The notes: generated from the letters alone by a model not told the origin. Shown: positions 1-7,624, counted from the stretch's first letter. The stretch: DNA of 21,940 nt from an uncultured Oscillospiraceae bacterium (GCA_900757695.1 CAAEOU010000373.1:1-21940); one strand, 5' to 3'. A program made the numbers and translations.

Positions 1-479
1 CACAGGGCCCGTGCAATGGCAACTCGCTGCTTCTGTCCGCCGGAGAGCTGTGCCGGGCGGGCATTGATATAAGCGCCCATGCCCACCTGACGGAGATATT
101 TCTTCGCCAGCTCCTCCGCCTTGACCTTGCCTTCCTTCCGGACGATCTGTACACCCATCATGCAGTTTTGCAGGACAGTCTTGTTTGCAAACAGGTTAAA
201 GGACTGGAACACCATGCCAACCTTGGCCCGAAATGCCGTCTTATCCTTGGGCTTCAGGGAAATAGGCTGGCCCTTATAGTATACGTCACCGGAGCTGGGT
301 TCTTCCAGCAGGTTAATGCACCGCAAAAGCGTGGATTTACCGGAACCGGAGGAACCGATGACACTGATGACCTCACCTTTTTGGACTTCAAAGTGGATAT
401 CCTTTAATACCTCATGGGAACCAAAGCTTTTCCCCAAATGCTTCACCGTGAGGATCACTTCATTCTTATTTTCCGGCAT
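1..479 (-). CDS. Polar amino-acid ABC transporter ATP-binding protein (3' part beyond window)
   Basis: The first 159 codons are present and the rest runs off the left edge. The ATPase would energise uptake of a polar amino acid through the permease encoded just upstream. Visible motifs are Walker A GSSGSGKST (residues 42-50), a Q-loop VFQSFNLF (about 90-97) and the ABC signature LSGGQ (145-149); Walker B lies beyond the edge. The ATG overlaps the permease stop by one base (TAATG). Its Shine-Dalgarno AGGAGG is embedded in the Glu-rich last codons of the permease, so the two are translationally coupled. It resembles the GlnQ/HisP family. The substrate cannot be read from sequence. No binding-protein gene is seen on this strand inside the window, so one may follow beyond the edge. 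Confidence 0.95.
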   Translation of the reverse strand, partial: MPENKNEVILTVKHLGKSFGSHEVLKDIHFEVQKGEVISVIGSSGSGKSTLLRCINLLEEPSSGDVYYKGQPISLKPKDKTAFRAKVGMVFQSFNLFANKTVLQNCMMGVQIVRKEGKVKAEELAKKYLRQVGMGAYINARPAQLSGGQKQRVAIARAL

Positions 480-1228
480 TACGCTTCCTCCTCTTCCAGC
501 ACCAGTTCATAGTTCCGGGAACCGGCCATGAGCTTTTCAATAAGGCGCACCAATCTGGAGGTAACAAAGGTCAGGATCAGATAGATCACGCAGATGATGC
601 AATAGGTCTCAAAGAACTTATAGTATGTACCGGAAACCGTCCGGGCAATGAAGTAGAGCTCTGTTACGGAGATTACGTTCAATACGGAGGTATCCTTGAT
701 GGCAGACACAAAGGTGTTGCCGATCTGAGGGATCAGATTCCGGAGTGCCTGAGGGATGATCACATGGAACATGATCTGAATATAGCTCATGCCGATGGCC
801 TGACCGCCCTCCATCTGTCCGGGATCAATGCCGCCGATGGCACCGCGGACAGACTCTGCCATATATGCGCCGGTATTGAGGCTCAGCACCAGAACGCCAG
901 CCCCCAGCGAGGGCATATCCAAATTAAACACAGACATGCTGCCATAATAAATAACCATGGCCTGAACCATCATAGGCGTTCCACGGAAGACCTCCACGTA
1001 GACTGCAACCACAGCCTTGAGCACCCGGGTCAGGATCTTTGAAAACACGGTGGCATGCTTATCGACTGTAATACTCTGTACAAGGCCCACCGCAAAGCCA
1101 AGGGCGCAGCCTAAAATTGTACCCAAAATGGCGATTTCCAGCGTAACGCCTGTGCCCCGCAGGAATTCACCGCCATACTTTTCAGCCAGCATGGTGACCC
1201 ATCCAAAAAAGGTTGTTGGATAATCCAT
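479..1228 (-). CDS. Polar amino-acid ABC transporter permease (GlnP/HisM family)
   Basis: This is a 249-residue integral membrane protein of the HisM/GlnP type, usual length for the family. The N-terminal part has the family TLEIAILGT...RGTPMMVQ pattern. The cytoplasmic coupling (EAA) loop is QMEGGQAIGMS, followed by IIPQALRNLIPQIGN, and several hydrophobic segments are evident. The ATG at 1228 is chosen because AGGAGG lies 7-8 nt upstream; an in-frame TTG at 1246 would place the ribosome site inside the gene. It is followed with one-base overlap by the ATPase gene and preceded by its own promoter at 1359-1387. Substrate unknown; polar amino acids or derivatives are the family norm. Confidence 0.95.
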   Translation of the reverse strand: MDYPTTFFGWVTMLAEKYGGEFLRGTGVTLEIAILGTILGCALGFAVGLVQSITVDKHATVFSKILTRVLKAVVAVYVEVFRGTPMMVQAMVIYYGSMSVFNLDMPSLGAGVLVLSLNTGAYMAESVRGAIGGIDPGQMEGGQAIGMSYIQIMFHVIIPQALRNLIPQIGNTFVSAIKDTSVLNVISVTELYFIARTVSGTYYKFFETYCIICVIYLILTFVTSRLVRLIEKLMAGSRNYELVLEEEEA

Positions 1229-1244
1229 GAATTGTCTCCTCCTC

Positions 1245-1277
1245 AAAGTGGTCGTTCCTTGCAGTCTTCGCCACTTT
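1245..1277. other. Leader hairpin beside the permease ribosome binding site
   Basis: AAAGTGG (1245-1251) and CCACTTT (1271-1277) are complementary arms. On the minus strand the hairpin ends two to three bases before the AGGAGG of the permease, so it could affect translation initiation. On the plus strand it is followed by a short T run and would look like a weak terminator. Function is inferred only. Confidence 0.4.
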
Positions 1278-1358
1278 TTTGCTTTCGTTCCATACCGCCA
1301 TAGCGCTCCTCTGCCTGCCAGTAGAACAGAGCTGTTATAAAGCGACCTGAATAACCTG

Positions 1359-1387
1359 ATTATAATGGAATTCTACAAACAAGTCAA
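1359..1387 (-). promoter_or_regulatory. Promoter of the leftward permease-ATPase operon
   Basis: Read on the minus strand: TTGACT (1387-1382), 17-nt spacer, perfect TATAAT (1364-1359). It gives an mRNA leader of about 120 nt before the permease ATG. No T-box or known riboswitch core was recognised in that leader. Confidence 0.8.
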
Positions 1388-1502
1388 ACGAAAAAATATT
1401 GAGTTTTTTCAGGCTTTTTCATGAATAAATTGAATATTTGCTGGATAATTCCCGTTTTCTATTGAATTTGTATTGAAAAAGGTTTAGAATTGGCATAAAC
1501 AT

Positions 1503-1518
1503 AACATTTTATAATGTT
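1503..1518 (+). promoter_or_regulatory. -10 element with overlapping palindrome upstream of the epimerase
   Basis: TATAAT at 1510-1515 is the probable -10 for the rightward epimerase gene. The -35 is poor: TTGGCA at 1490-1495 gives only a 14-nt spacer. The -10 lies within the inverted repeat AACATT-TTAT-AATGTT (1503-1518), a plausible repressor site. The rest of 1229-1557 is AT-rich, without coding character. Confidence 0.5.
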
Positions 1519-1557
1519 TTATGATCTATTTTGACGAATTTCAGGAGGTTCGCTGCC

Positions 1558-2385
1558 ATGATCGCATCCAATCAGCCCTCTGCCATGGGCATCCACTATC
1601 TCTATCATTCACTGGAGGATATGCTGAACTGCCAGCGCCGTGCCGGTTATGAGAGCATGGAGCTCTGGTGTGCCGCACCACATGTTCTTTTGACCCATCA
1701 GGGCGTGGCCGAGCTGCCCCGGCTCAAATCTGCCATTCACGCCTCCGGCATGACACTTCGGTGTCTGACCCCGGAAAATTGTACCTATCCATGGCAGTTT
1801 GCCGCAAAGGGTGAGGCGCTGATTGCCCAGTCCCGGCAGTACTTCCTCCACGGGATCCAGCTTGCCTCAGAGCTGGAATGCCCGCTGGTGGCAGTAAACT
1901 CCGGTTGGGGGCTTGCCGATGAATCCAGAGAGGAAGCCATGAAGCGCAGCCTTGATATGCTGCTTTACCTGAGCCAGCAGGCACAGCCCTTGGGCGTCAC
2001 ATTGGTCATGGAAAGTCTCCGTCCGGAGGAAACCAATCTGGTTCGTACGCTGGCCGAAACCAAAGCCTTCCTTGATACCCTGGACCAGCCCAACCTCCGT
2101 CCGATGATCGATACCTGCGCTATGGCTGTGGCCGGAGAAACGCTGGAAGACTGGTTCTCAGCCTTTCATGGTGATATTGCTCACCTGCACTTTGTAGACG
2201 GCACTCCCTACGGGCATCTCTGCTGGGGCGATGGGAACAGAGATTTGGCCGCTGCCATTGCAGTACTGGCGCAATACCACTATACCGGCGCCTTGACGCA
2301 GGAGATCACGGATGGCCGCTACTATGACGATCCCGCCGCCGCTGACCGGCAGAACATCGAAGCCCTGCGGCCCTATATGGCCTGA
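1558..2385 (+). CDS. FrlC-like sugar isomerase/epimerase (AP-endonuclease 2 TIM barrel)
   Basis: This 275-residue protein belongs to the xylose-isomerase-like TIM-barrel family (PF01261), which epimerises or isomerises sugars using one divalent metal. Likely metal ligands are E152 (MESLRPEE), D185 (MIDTC), H211 (HLHFVDG) and E249 (TQEI), the usual Glu-Asp-His-Glu set. The spacing of blocks (APH near 40, TPE at 71, YPW near 78, ESLRPEETNLV, HLHFVD) resembles fructoselysine 3-epimerase FrlC more than tagatose epimerases; this comparison is from memory. The ATG at 1558 is preceded by AGGAGG; a TTG nine codons upstream overlaps that site and was discarded. The gene sits between two amino-acid ABC transporters and ends in a strong terminator, so it may be monocistronic. 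The exact substrate is unknown. Confidence 0.85.
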   Translation: MIASNQPSAMGIHYLYHSLEDMLNCQRRAGYESMELWCAAPHVLLTHQGVAELPRLKSAIHASGMTLRCLTPENCTYPWQFAAKGEALIAQSRQYFLHGIQLASELECPLVAVNSGWGLADESREEAMKRSLDMLLYLSQQAQPLGVTLVMESLRPEETNLVRTLAETKAFLDTLDQPNLRPMIDTCAMAVAGETLEDWFSAFHGDIAHLHFVDGTPYGHLCWGDGNRDLAAAIAVLAQYHYTGALTQEITDGRYYDDPAAADRQNIEALRPYMA

Positions 2386-2408
2386 GACAATTTTCCCTTT
2401 TTCTTTCC

Positions 2409-2442
2409 GCACTGCTGTAATTTCCACAGCAGTGCATTTTTT
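2409..2442 (+). terminator. Terminator after the epimerase gene
   Basis: Perfect 10-bp stem GCACTGCTGT / ACAGCAGTGC (2409-2418 and 2426-2435), 7-nt loop, then a run of T to 2442. Confidence 0.9.
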
Positions 2443-2486
2443 CTAGCTTCTTCCTTTTATTTTTCTTTCTAACATTAAAGTATCAC

Positions 2487-2515
2487 TTGACAACGACCAG
2501 AAAAAGGCATAAAAT
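2487..2515 (+). promoter_or_regulatory. Promoter of the binding-protein/permease/ATPase operon
   Basis: TTGACA (2487-2492), exactly 17-nt spacer, TAAAAT (2510-2515). The consensus -35 and near-consensus -10 suggest strong expression of the lipoprotein gene downstream. Confidence 0.85.
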
Positions 2516-2527
2516 AATAGTTAGCTA

Positions 2528-2557
2528 GCGAACGGGCCGAGAGTCCCGGCGATTCGC
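2528..2557 (+). other. Structured 5' leader hairpin
   Basis: GCGAA (2528-2532) pairs with TTCGC (2553-2557), and inside it CGGG (2533-2536) with CCCG (2545-2548). It starts a few bases after the expected transcription start. It may stabilise the mRNA or bind a regulator; no known riboswitch class was recognised. Confidence 0.45.
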
Positions 2558-2597
2558 TGATTCGAACCTATTCTAATAAGGAAAAGAGGAAACCAAC

Positions 2598-3644
2598 ATG
2601 AAAACAAATCTCTGGAAGCGTCTCGCTTCCGCTACGCTTGCGCTGATGATGCTGGGCAGCTTTGCCGCCTGCGGCAGCAGCAGTTCTGTCGCTGAAGGCT
2701 CTGCCGCAACACAGTCTGCGGCCTCTGCTCCCACTGCCGAAGCTGCTGCTCCTGCCGAGGATGCAACACCCGCAGCTTCTGTAGCTGAACCGGCCGGCTC
2801 CGCTTCGGAAGATGCTGCCGCTTCCTCCGAAGATCTGAAGACCAAGTGGGCATCTCTGAAGGGCAAAACCCTGAAGGTGGCCACCAGCGGCCAGCAGGCC
2901 GGCTGGAGTCAGGATGACGGCAACGGCGGTGTTGAGGGTATGGACATCGACATCATGAACTACATCTGCGATTACTACGGCATTGACCTTGAGTGGATCG
3001 TGGCAGATCCCACCGGCATCTGGGGCATGCTCCAGAGCGGCGAAGCCGACACCATCGCCTGCGTTACCACCGTCAACGAAGACCGTCTGGGCGCTTACTG
3101 GTTCACCAACACCTATGCATGGGAATCCTACTGCATCGTCTCCCGCACCGAGGATGGCGTACCCGAGGCCGGTGATCTGGATTTCTGGGACGGCAAGACC
3201 ATCTGCACCCCCGCCGGCTCTAACCCCGCTCTGATTCTGGAGGATATCATTGCTCAGGAGGCCGAAAAGGGCGTTACCATCAGCGCTGTATACCCCGACT
3301 CCTCCGCTGTTCTGATTCAGAACGTTGTGAACAAAGAAACCGACGGTGCGCTGATGTGTACCTCCACCTGCGCCTATAAGGTTCGTGATCTTGGCTATTC
3401 CGACACCTTGACCATTCAGGACATCAAGTGGAAGAACATGCCCATCGTCTACGCCTTCAACCGTGTAGAGGAGAACAAGGGCACCATTCTCGCCATCAAT
3501 GATCTGATTGCGCAGATGCAGGAGGACGGCACCCTCACCGATTTCTCCAACAAGTGGTTTGAGATGGATATTACACAGCTGCCCGAGGGCGAGGTCAATT
3601 ATGTCACCTCCACCGGCGAAAACGCTTGGCAGAGCAACGAATAA
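2598..3644 (+). CDS. Amino-acid ABC transporter substrate-binding lipoprotein
   Basis: This 348-residue extracellular binding protein belongs to the SBP_bac_3 family. It has a lipoprotein signal peptide: Lys/Arg-containing N-terminus, hydrophobic core, and lipobox FAAC with the lipidated Cys at residue 25. An Ala/Ser/Glu-rich linker of about 55 residues follows, then the two-lobed binding domain starting near LKGKTLKVATSG. Family features include a GMDIDIM segment, the AYWFTNTYAW strand, PAGSNPA in the second lobe and the C-terminal TDFSNKWF. It captures a polar amino acid or similar small solute for the permease and ATPase encoded downstream. A stem-loop after its stop codon probably makes it the most abundant product of the operon. 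The ATG follows a GAGGA ribosome site. Substrate unknown. Confidence 0.95.
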   Translation: MKTNLWKRLASATLALMMLGSFAACGSSSSVAEGSAATQSAASAPTAEAAAPAEDATPAASVAEPAGSASEDAAASSEDLKTKWASLKGKTLKVATSGQQAGWSQDDGNGGVEGMDIDIMNYICDYYGIDLEWIVADPTGIWGMLQSGEADTIACVTTVNEDRLGAYWFTNTYAWESYCIVSRTEDGVPEAGDLDFWDGKTICTPAGSNPALILEDIIAQEAEKGVTISAVYPDSSAVLIQNVVNKETDGALMCTSTCAYKVRDLGYSDTLTIQDIKWKNMPIVYAFNRVEENKGTILAINDLIAQMQEDGTLTDFSNKWFEMDITQLPEGEVNYVTSTGENAWQSNE

Positions 3645-3665
3645 TTCAAAACCTTCCTGAATCCC

Positions 3666-3696
3666 AGAAAACCGGAGGCACTCCCTCCGGTTTTCT
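3666..3696 (+). terminator. Intra-operon stem-loop between binding protein and permease genes
   Basis: Perfect 13-bp stem AGAAAACCGGAGG / CCTCCGGTTTTCT with a 5-nt loop (3679-3683). Most of its T residues are within the stem and only a weak T tract follows. It is probably a partial terminator or 3'-end stabiliser that raises binding-protein mRNA over permease mRNA, a common arrangement in ABC operons. Confidence 0.75.
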
Positions 3697-3724
3697 CCAG
3701 ATTCTATGAAATGGGGGATATCCC

Positions 3725-4393
3725 GTGTATAATTTTGCACCCGAATACTTTTTCGAGGCCTTTCGTCCCATTTTAAGCTGTCTGAAAATGACGGCTGTGA
3801 TCACTTTATGCTCCTTTGCGCTGGCCTTTGTACTGGCAATTGTGCTGGCACTGCTGGCTATGATGAAAAACCATGTTGTACAGGCCATTTTGAAGGTCTG
3901 GCTGAGTCTCTTCCGGGGTACGCCGCTGATTGCCCAGCTGTTTCTGTTTGTCTATGGCGTATTTCCCCTGCTGCCAGGCGGCTCCAGTCTGAGTCTCGAA
4001 GCCAAGGCGGTTCTCTGTCTCGCCCTGAGCTATTCCGCCTTCATGGCGGAAACCATCCGTGGCGCCATTCAATCCGTGGACAAGGGGCAGATGGAGGCCT
4101 GCATCACCTGCGGCATGACCACACTGCAAGGGTATACCCACGTGGTGCTGCCTCAGGCCTTCCGGCTGGCCATTCCGGCATTGGCCAACAATTTCATCGA
4201 ATGCTTTAAGGGCTCCGCCCTCTGCTCCATGGTGGGCGTAAAGGACATGATGCTTCAGGCAAAAATGCTGGCCAACAAATCCTACCGCTTTATGGAGGTC
4301 TATCTCTGCGTGCTGCTGCTCTACTGGGTCATCAATATGATTTTCGTGGCCATCCAGAAGGTCATTGAGCAGAAGGCCAACGCAAAATACTAA
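3725..4393 (+). CDS. Polar amino-acid ABC transporter permease (GlnP family)
   Basis: This 222-residue membrane protein is typical in length for GlnP-type permeases. Visible features are a hydrophobic N-terminal half, the FRGTPLIAQ block, the MAETIRGAIQSVDKGQMEA segment, and the EAA coupling loop QMEACITCGMTTLQG followed by VVLPQAFRLAIPALANN. The start is a GTG at 3725 with a G-rich ribosome site (GGGGGA) 5-10 nt upstream; no better ATG exists in frame. It lies between the binding-protein and ATPase genes with a 12-nt gap to the latter, so it forms the membrane channel of this importer. Confidence 0.94.
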   Translation: MYNFAPEYFFEAFRPILSCLKMTAVITLCSFALAFVLAIVLALLAMMKNHVVQAILKVWLSLFRGTPLIAQLFLFVYGVFPLLPGGSSLSLEAKAVLCLALSYSAFMAETIRGAIQSVDKGQMEACITCGMTTLQGYTHVVLPQAFRLAIPALANNFIECFKGSALCSMVGVKDMMLQAKMLANKSYRFMEVYLCVLLLYWVINMIFVAIQKVIEQKANAKY

Positions 4394-4405
4394 GGAGGCG
4401 TCCCC

Positions 4406-5158
4406 ATGATCCGTTATGAGAACGTACATAAGGTCTTTGGCACGGTGGACGTGCTCAAGGGCATCAGCTTTGAGATTCCCACCGGTCAGGTGGTCTGCAT
4501 TCTTGGCCCCTCCGGTTCTGGCAAAACCACACTGCTTCGCTGCACCAACTATCTGGAAACGCCCACCAAGGGTATCATTACCGTGGGGGATAAAACCGTA
4601 GATGCCGACCATCACACCAAAAAGGACGTGCAGGAGCTCCGCCGTCTGAGCACCATGGTATTCCAGAACTACAACCTTTTCCGTAATAAAACTGCGCTGG
4701 AAAATGTGATGGCCGGTCTTACCATCGTACAGAAGCAGTCAAAAGCCGAAGCCCGGGATGCTGCTGAGCACTATCTCAATCTGGTCGGCATGGGTGACCG
4801 CATGAACCACTACCCCTCCCAGCTCTCCGGCGGCCAGCAGCAGCGAGTAGGCATTGCCCGGGCACTGGCATTAAAGCCCCATGCGATTCTGTTTGATGAA
4901 CCCACTGCCGCATTGGACCCGGAGCTGGTGGGAGAGGTGCTCTCAGTGATGAAAACCATCGCAAAAACCGGCATTACCATGGCCGTTGTCACCCACGAAA
5001 TGGGCTTTGCCCGGGAAGTTGCCGACCGTGTCGTATTCATGGACGGCGGCGTGGTGGTGGAGCAGGGCGAGCCCCACGAGGTCTTTGACCATCCTCAAAA
5101 TCCCAGAACGCAGCAATTCTTACGTGCAGTCACAAAAAAGGATGCAGCAGATGCATAA
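4406..5158 (+). CDS. Polar amino-acid ABC transporter ATP-binding protein (GlnQ family)
   Basis: This 250-residue ATPase is full length. Motifs: Walker [10 protein letters not shown] (34-42), Q-loop VFQNYNLF (85-92), signature LSGGQ (140-144), Walker B ILFDEP (161-166), D-loop AALDP, and switch His in VVTHEMG (about 197). The [14 protein letters not shown] region is characteristic of the amino-acid subgroup. A strong GGAGG ribosome site precedes the ATG. It is the last gene of the binding-protein operon and ends before a hairpin shared with the convergent ArsC-family gene. It is distinct from the truncated ATPase at the left edge, so two separate importers are encoded here. Confidence 0.96.
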   Translation: MIRYENVHKVFGTVDVLKGISFEIPTGQVVCILGPSGSGKTTLLRCTNYLETPTKGIITVGDKTVDADHHTKKDVQELRRLSTMVFQNYNLFRNKTALENVMAGLTIVQKQSKAEARDAAEHYLNLVGMGDRMNHYPSQLSGGQQQRVGIARALALKPHAILFDEPTAALDPELVGEVLSVMKTIAKTGITMAVVTHEMGFAREVADRVVFMDGGVVVEQGEPHEVFDHPQNPRTQQFLRAVTKKDAADA

Positions 5159-5213
5159 ACCTCCGCACCAGTGTTCTGCTCAATTATGCATGCCCGCCAT
5201 ATTTTTCAAGCAG

Positions 5214-5245
5214 AAAAGCCAGTACCCAAACGGATACCGGCTTTT
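5214..5245. terminator. Bidirectional terminator between convergent genes
   Basis: AAAAGCC-A-GTA (5214-5224) pairs with TAC-C-GGCTTTT (5235-5245) with one A/C mismatch. Flanking A and T runs let it act on both strands, ending the ABC operon (+) and the ArsC-family gene (-). Confidence 0.8.
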
Positions 5246-5273
5246 CGTTTTCTCTCAATGATGCAGTGCCGCA

Positions 5274-5639
5274 CTATAACGATTCCGAGTTCAGATGCTC
5301 GTCCCACTCCTTCTCCTTGAAGCCCACCAGCACGAAGGTATCGCCCACCAGGATTGGACGCTTAACCAGCATGCCGTCAGTGGAGAGAAACCGCAGCATC
5401 TCCCCCTCTGTCATGCCCGGCAGCTTTTCCTTTAGCCCCATAGACCGGTAGAGCAGTCCGCTGGTGTTAAAGAACCTTTTCGGTTGCAGCCCACTTTTTT
5501 GCTGCCAAAGGCTCAGTTCCTCAAAGCTTGGATTGTCCGCTTTGATGTCCCGCAGCTGATGGGGGATCCGGTGTTCCTCCAGCCACTTCTGTGCCTTCCG
5601 GCAGGTGCTGCATTGGGGATAGCATACTAAGGTGATCAA
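5274..5639 (-). CDS. ArsC/Spx/YffB-family thioredoxin-fold protein
   Basis: This 121-residue protein of the ArsC family (PF03960) has the N-terminal redox pair C10-S-T-C13 and the conserved K-R-P-I segment late in the sequence. Family members include Spx-type RNA polymerase regulators, YffB and small arsenate-reductase-like proteins. The ending LVGFKEKEWDEHL looks more like the YffB/ArsC-like branch than Bacillus Spx, so a redox or stress role is more likely than true arsenate resistance; no ars genes are nearby. The start is a TTG at 5639, fixed by AAGGAG eight bases upstream; no ATG or GTG fits. It lies directly downstream of the tRNA pair and its terminator and has no clear promoter of its own, so read-through may supply expression. 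Confidence 0.85.
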   Translation of the reverse strand: MITLVCYPQCSTCRKAQKWLEEHRIPHQLRDIKADNPSFEELSLWQQKSGLQPKRFFNTSGLLYRSMGLKEKLPGMTEGEMLRFLSTDGMLVKRPILVGDTFVLVGFKEKEWDEHLNSESL

Positions 5640-5681
5640 TGGTATCGCTCCTTCTCTCTTTTTTCATTAAAAACACACAAA

Positions 5682-5713
5682 AAACCGCTAAAAACTAACG
5701 TTTTCAGCGGTTT
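5682..5713 (-). terminator. Terminator of the tRNA operon
   Basis: Minus-strand stem AAACCGCT...AGCGGTTT, extended by a G-T wobble and AAAAC/GTTTT around a GTTA loop, followed by a T run. Confidence 0.85.
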
Positions 5714-5719
5714 AATGCT

Positions 5720-5804
5720 TGGTGGGGGATGGTGGATTCGAACCACCGAAGGCGAAGCCAGCAGATTTACAGTCTGTCCCCTTTGGCCACTCGGGAAATC
5801 CCCC
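5720..5804 (-). tRNA. tRNA-Tyr (GTA)
   Basis: Class II tRNA of 85 nt including encoded CCA (5720-5722). The acceptor GGGGGAT pairs with ATCCCCC. The anticodon loop is CTGTAAA, giving anticodon GTA (5770-5768). A long variable arm GCTGGCTTCGCCTTC, as in bacterial tRNA-Tyr, and the T-loop GGTTCGAATCC are present. It is co-transcribed behind tRNA-Thr. Confidence 0.96.
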
Positions 5805-5822
5805 ATATTCACTTTGCGAGGG

Positions 5823-5898
5823 TGGAGCTGGTAGACGGACTCGAACCCCCGACCTGCTGATTACAAATCAGCTGCTCTACCAACTGAGCTATACCAGC
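5823..5898 (-). tRNA. tRNA-Thr (TGT)
   Basis: A 76-nt tRNA with encoded CCA (5825-5823), acceptor GCTGGTA / TACCAGC, D-arm AGCTCAGTTGGTAGAGC, anticodon loop TTTGTAA (anticodon TGT, 5865-5863) and T-loop GGTTCGAGTCC. It is the first gene of the two-tRNA unit. Confidence 0.96.
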
Positions 5899-5918
5899 AA
5901 CTCTCAAAGAGCATGGCT

Positions 5919-5947
5919 ATTATATCCTCGCTTCAGCATTTTGTCAA
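5919..5947 (-). promoter_or_regulatory. Promoter of the tRNA-Thr/tRNA-Tyr operon
   Basis: On the minus strand TTGACA (5947-5942), 17-nt spacer, TATAAT (5924-5919): a perfect consensus promoter 20 nt before tRNA-Thr, as expected for stable RNA. Confidence 0.92.
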
Positions 5948-5985
5948 GCACTTTTTTCACAAAACGGCAAATTTTTTTCTCCGCC

Positions 5986-6014
5986 TTGTAAAGCGCATCT
6001 CAAGGTGGTACACT
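5986..6014 (+). promoter_or_regulatory. Probable promoter of the dipeptidase gene
   Basis: TTGTAA (5986-5991), 17-nt spacer, TACACT (6009-6014). Each hexamer matches 4 of 6 consensus positions, so moderate strength. Confidence 0.5.
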
Positions 6015-6048
6015 AAACACAAATATTCTAAAAGGAAGGCTGCTTGCT

Positions 6049-7479
6049 ATGTGGGACGCTCAGACAATTGAAACCGGTGTATTGGAGGAATTTGCGGGAC
6101 TGTGCCGGATCCCCCACCCCTCCGGACAGGAAAAAGCCATTGCTCAACATTTGACCAGCCAATTGGAAGCGCTGGGCTTTTCCCCCATGCTGGATCGTGC
6201 CGGGAACCTGCTCTGTGATATTCCCGGCTCCGCAGGGCTGGAAAATCGCCCCCGTCTTGCCGTGCAGGCCCATATGGATATGGTCTGTGTTGGGGCGCCG
6301 GACTATAAACCGTCGTCAGACCCCATCCGCACCAAAATACAGGATGGTTTTCTCTGCACCGATGGCCGCAGTTCATTGGGTGCAGACTGTGGTATCGGTC
6401 TGTCCGCCATTATGTATCTTCTGCAGGCGCAGCGGCCTCACGTCCCTCTTCGGATCATCTTCACGGTTGACGAAGAGCGAGGTCTTGCCGGTGCCATGAA
6501 GCTTGACAGAAATGTACTGGAGGACTGCTCCGGTCTCATCAATCTGGATGGATTTCACTTTGGTGACTTGATGATCTCCAGCGCCGGTGGCCGCCGTCAG
6601 ACCTTCCGCCGGGCCCCTGACTGCTTTTTCCCCATGCTGGACAGCCCTGTTGCACTTTCCATTTCCGGGCTTCTGGGAGGGCACTCCGGAGATGATATTG
6701 CTGCGGGCCGAGCCAATGCCGCGCAGCTGCTTCTCTGGCTGCTGCAATCCGTGGAGATCCCCTATGAGCTGGCAGAGGTTCATGCAGGCACCTCCCACAA
6801 CGCCATTCCCTCCAGCAGCACGGCAACCATTGTAGTGGATCAGCGAGACACCGAAAAGCTTCAGGCACTGCTGGATCAATTTCAGCAGGATGCCCGCCGG
6901 ATGTACCCGGTTGAAAACGGACTGTCTGTTCAGTTTACTGCCGCCGCCATGCCCGCCTCTGTTTTGACGGTGGACGAACGAGATGATTTTCTGGCACTTG
7001 CAGGTCTGGTTCCCTGCGGCGTGCAGGAGATGCACCCGCTGGTATCAGACGTTGTGGGCACCTCCGGTACGCTGGGTGTACTGTCCGCAGACAGCAGTCA
7101 GCTGGAGATCCGCAGCTTCCTTCGCTCCTGTCAGGATGCGGCAATGGAGGCGCAGGGAGATTTTCTCGCCGCTGCCGCAGAGGGCTTCGGCTACACCGCC
7201 GAAAGTGACACCTACGCCGCATGGCCCGGCGTTTCCGAAGATCCCCTGTCTACCCTCTTGATCCAGCAGGGCGCTGCAATGGGGCTTACTCTCCGTAAAA
7301 ATGCCGTTCATGTGGGACTGGAGCCATCTGTATTCCATCAGCTTGCACCGGATATGCCGATGATCTCCACCGGTATGGATGTACTCTCCCCGCACTCCGC
7401 CGGAGAACGTGTCCGAATTTCCACCATTGCGCCCTTTGTACGTCTGCTGGATGCATGCCTGCAAAATCAGGGAAACTAG
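6049..7479 (+). CDS. pepD: Aminoacyl-histidine / non-specific cytosolic dipeptidase (M20 family, PepD-like)
   Basis: This 476-residue zinc dipeptidase is close to the usual PepD length of about 485. It would hydrolyse imported dipeptides in the cytoplasm. Metal-site motifs in order: H75-x-D77 in VQAHMDM, D113 in SSLGADCG, E142/E143 in VDEERG, D168 in INLDG, and a C-terminal His in SPHSAGERV. The lid domain has GGHSGDDIAAGRAN and GTSHNAIPSS. Small departures from the familiar consensus are GADCG (often GADNG) and HVGLEPS (often HAGLEC). The ATG at 6049 has AAAGGAAGG nine bases upstream. It stands alone between the tRNA operon and the nrd operon. No convincing terminator follows, so some read-through to nrd is possible. 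Confidence 0.93.
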   Translation: MWDAQTIETGVLEEFAGLCRIPHPSGQEKAIAQHLTSQLEALGFSPMLDRAGNLLCDIPGSAGLENRPRLAVQAHMDMVCVGAPDYKPSSDPIRTKIQDGFLCTDGRSSLGADCGIGLSAIMYLLQAQRPHVPLRIIFTVDEERGLAGAMKLDRNVLEDCSGLINLDGFHFGDLMISSAGGRRQTFRRAPDCFFPMLDSPVALSISGLLGGHSGDDIAAGRANAAQLLLWLLQSVEIPYELAEVHAGTSHNAIPSSSTATIVVDQRDTEKLQALLDQFQQDARRMYPVENGLSVQFTAAAMPASVLTVDERDDFLALAGLVPCGVQEMHPLVSDVVGTSGTLGVLSADSSQLEIRSFLRSCQDAAMEAQGDFLAAAAEGFGYTAESDTYAAWPGVSEDPLSTLLIQQGAAMGLTLRKNAVHVGLEPSVFHQLAPDMPMISTGMDVLSPHSAGERVRISTIAPFVRLLDACLQNQGN

Positions 7480-7572
7480 TCTGCTTTCATCCATTTATAC
7501 TACATCTTGTGGTTCCTCCGACTATTCGCCGCAAAATTTTGTGTTTTTTTCAGATAATTCGCACTTTTTCTC

Positions 7573-7601
7573 TTGACATTGCAGGAGCTCTGTGACAAAA
7601 T
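7573..7601 (+). promoter_or_regulatory. Promoter of the anaerobic ribonucleotide reductase operon
   Basis: TTGACA (7573-7578), 17-nt spacer, CAAAAT (7596-7601). The expected transcription start lies just before the two NrdR-like boxes. Confidence 0.7.
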
Positions 7602-7624
7602 ATAGTAGCATTGTAAGACGTCAG

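Noticed and set aside
1229..1352. T-box or riboswitch in the leader of the amino-acid permease operon
   Set aside because: No T-box core (AGGGTGGNACCGCG-type) or other recognisable conserved core; only a short hairpin near the ribosome site.
2528..2575. Possible tRNA fragment in the binding-protein leader (T-loop-like ATTCGAACC)
   Set aside because: Only a ten-base T-loop-like match on the minus strand; no acceptor, D or anticodon arms can be formed.
2568..3740. 390-codon leftward frame opposite the binding-protein gene
   Set aside because: Antisense shadow; the plus-strand gene has signal peptide, lipobox, ribosome site and promoter.
5274..5639. Arsenate resistance gene arsC
   Set aside because: Only the general ArsC/Spx fold is supported; no ars operon neighbours, and the CxxC arrangement is shared by non-arsenate family members.
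5719..5991. 90-codon rightward frame containing GGFEPPKAKPADLQS and RRTRTPDLLITNQLLY
   Set aside because: It is the antisense of the two tRNA genes, a well-known spurious protein pattern in databases; no ribosome site.
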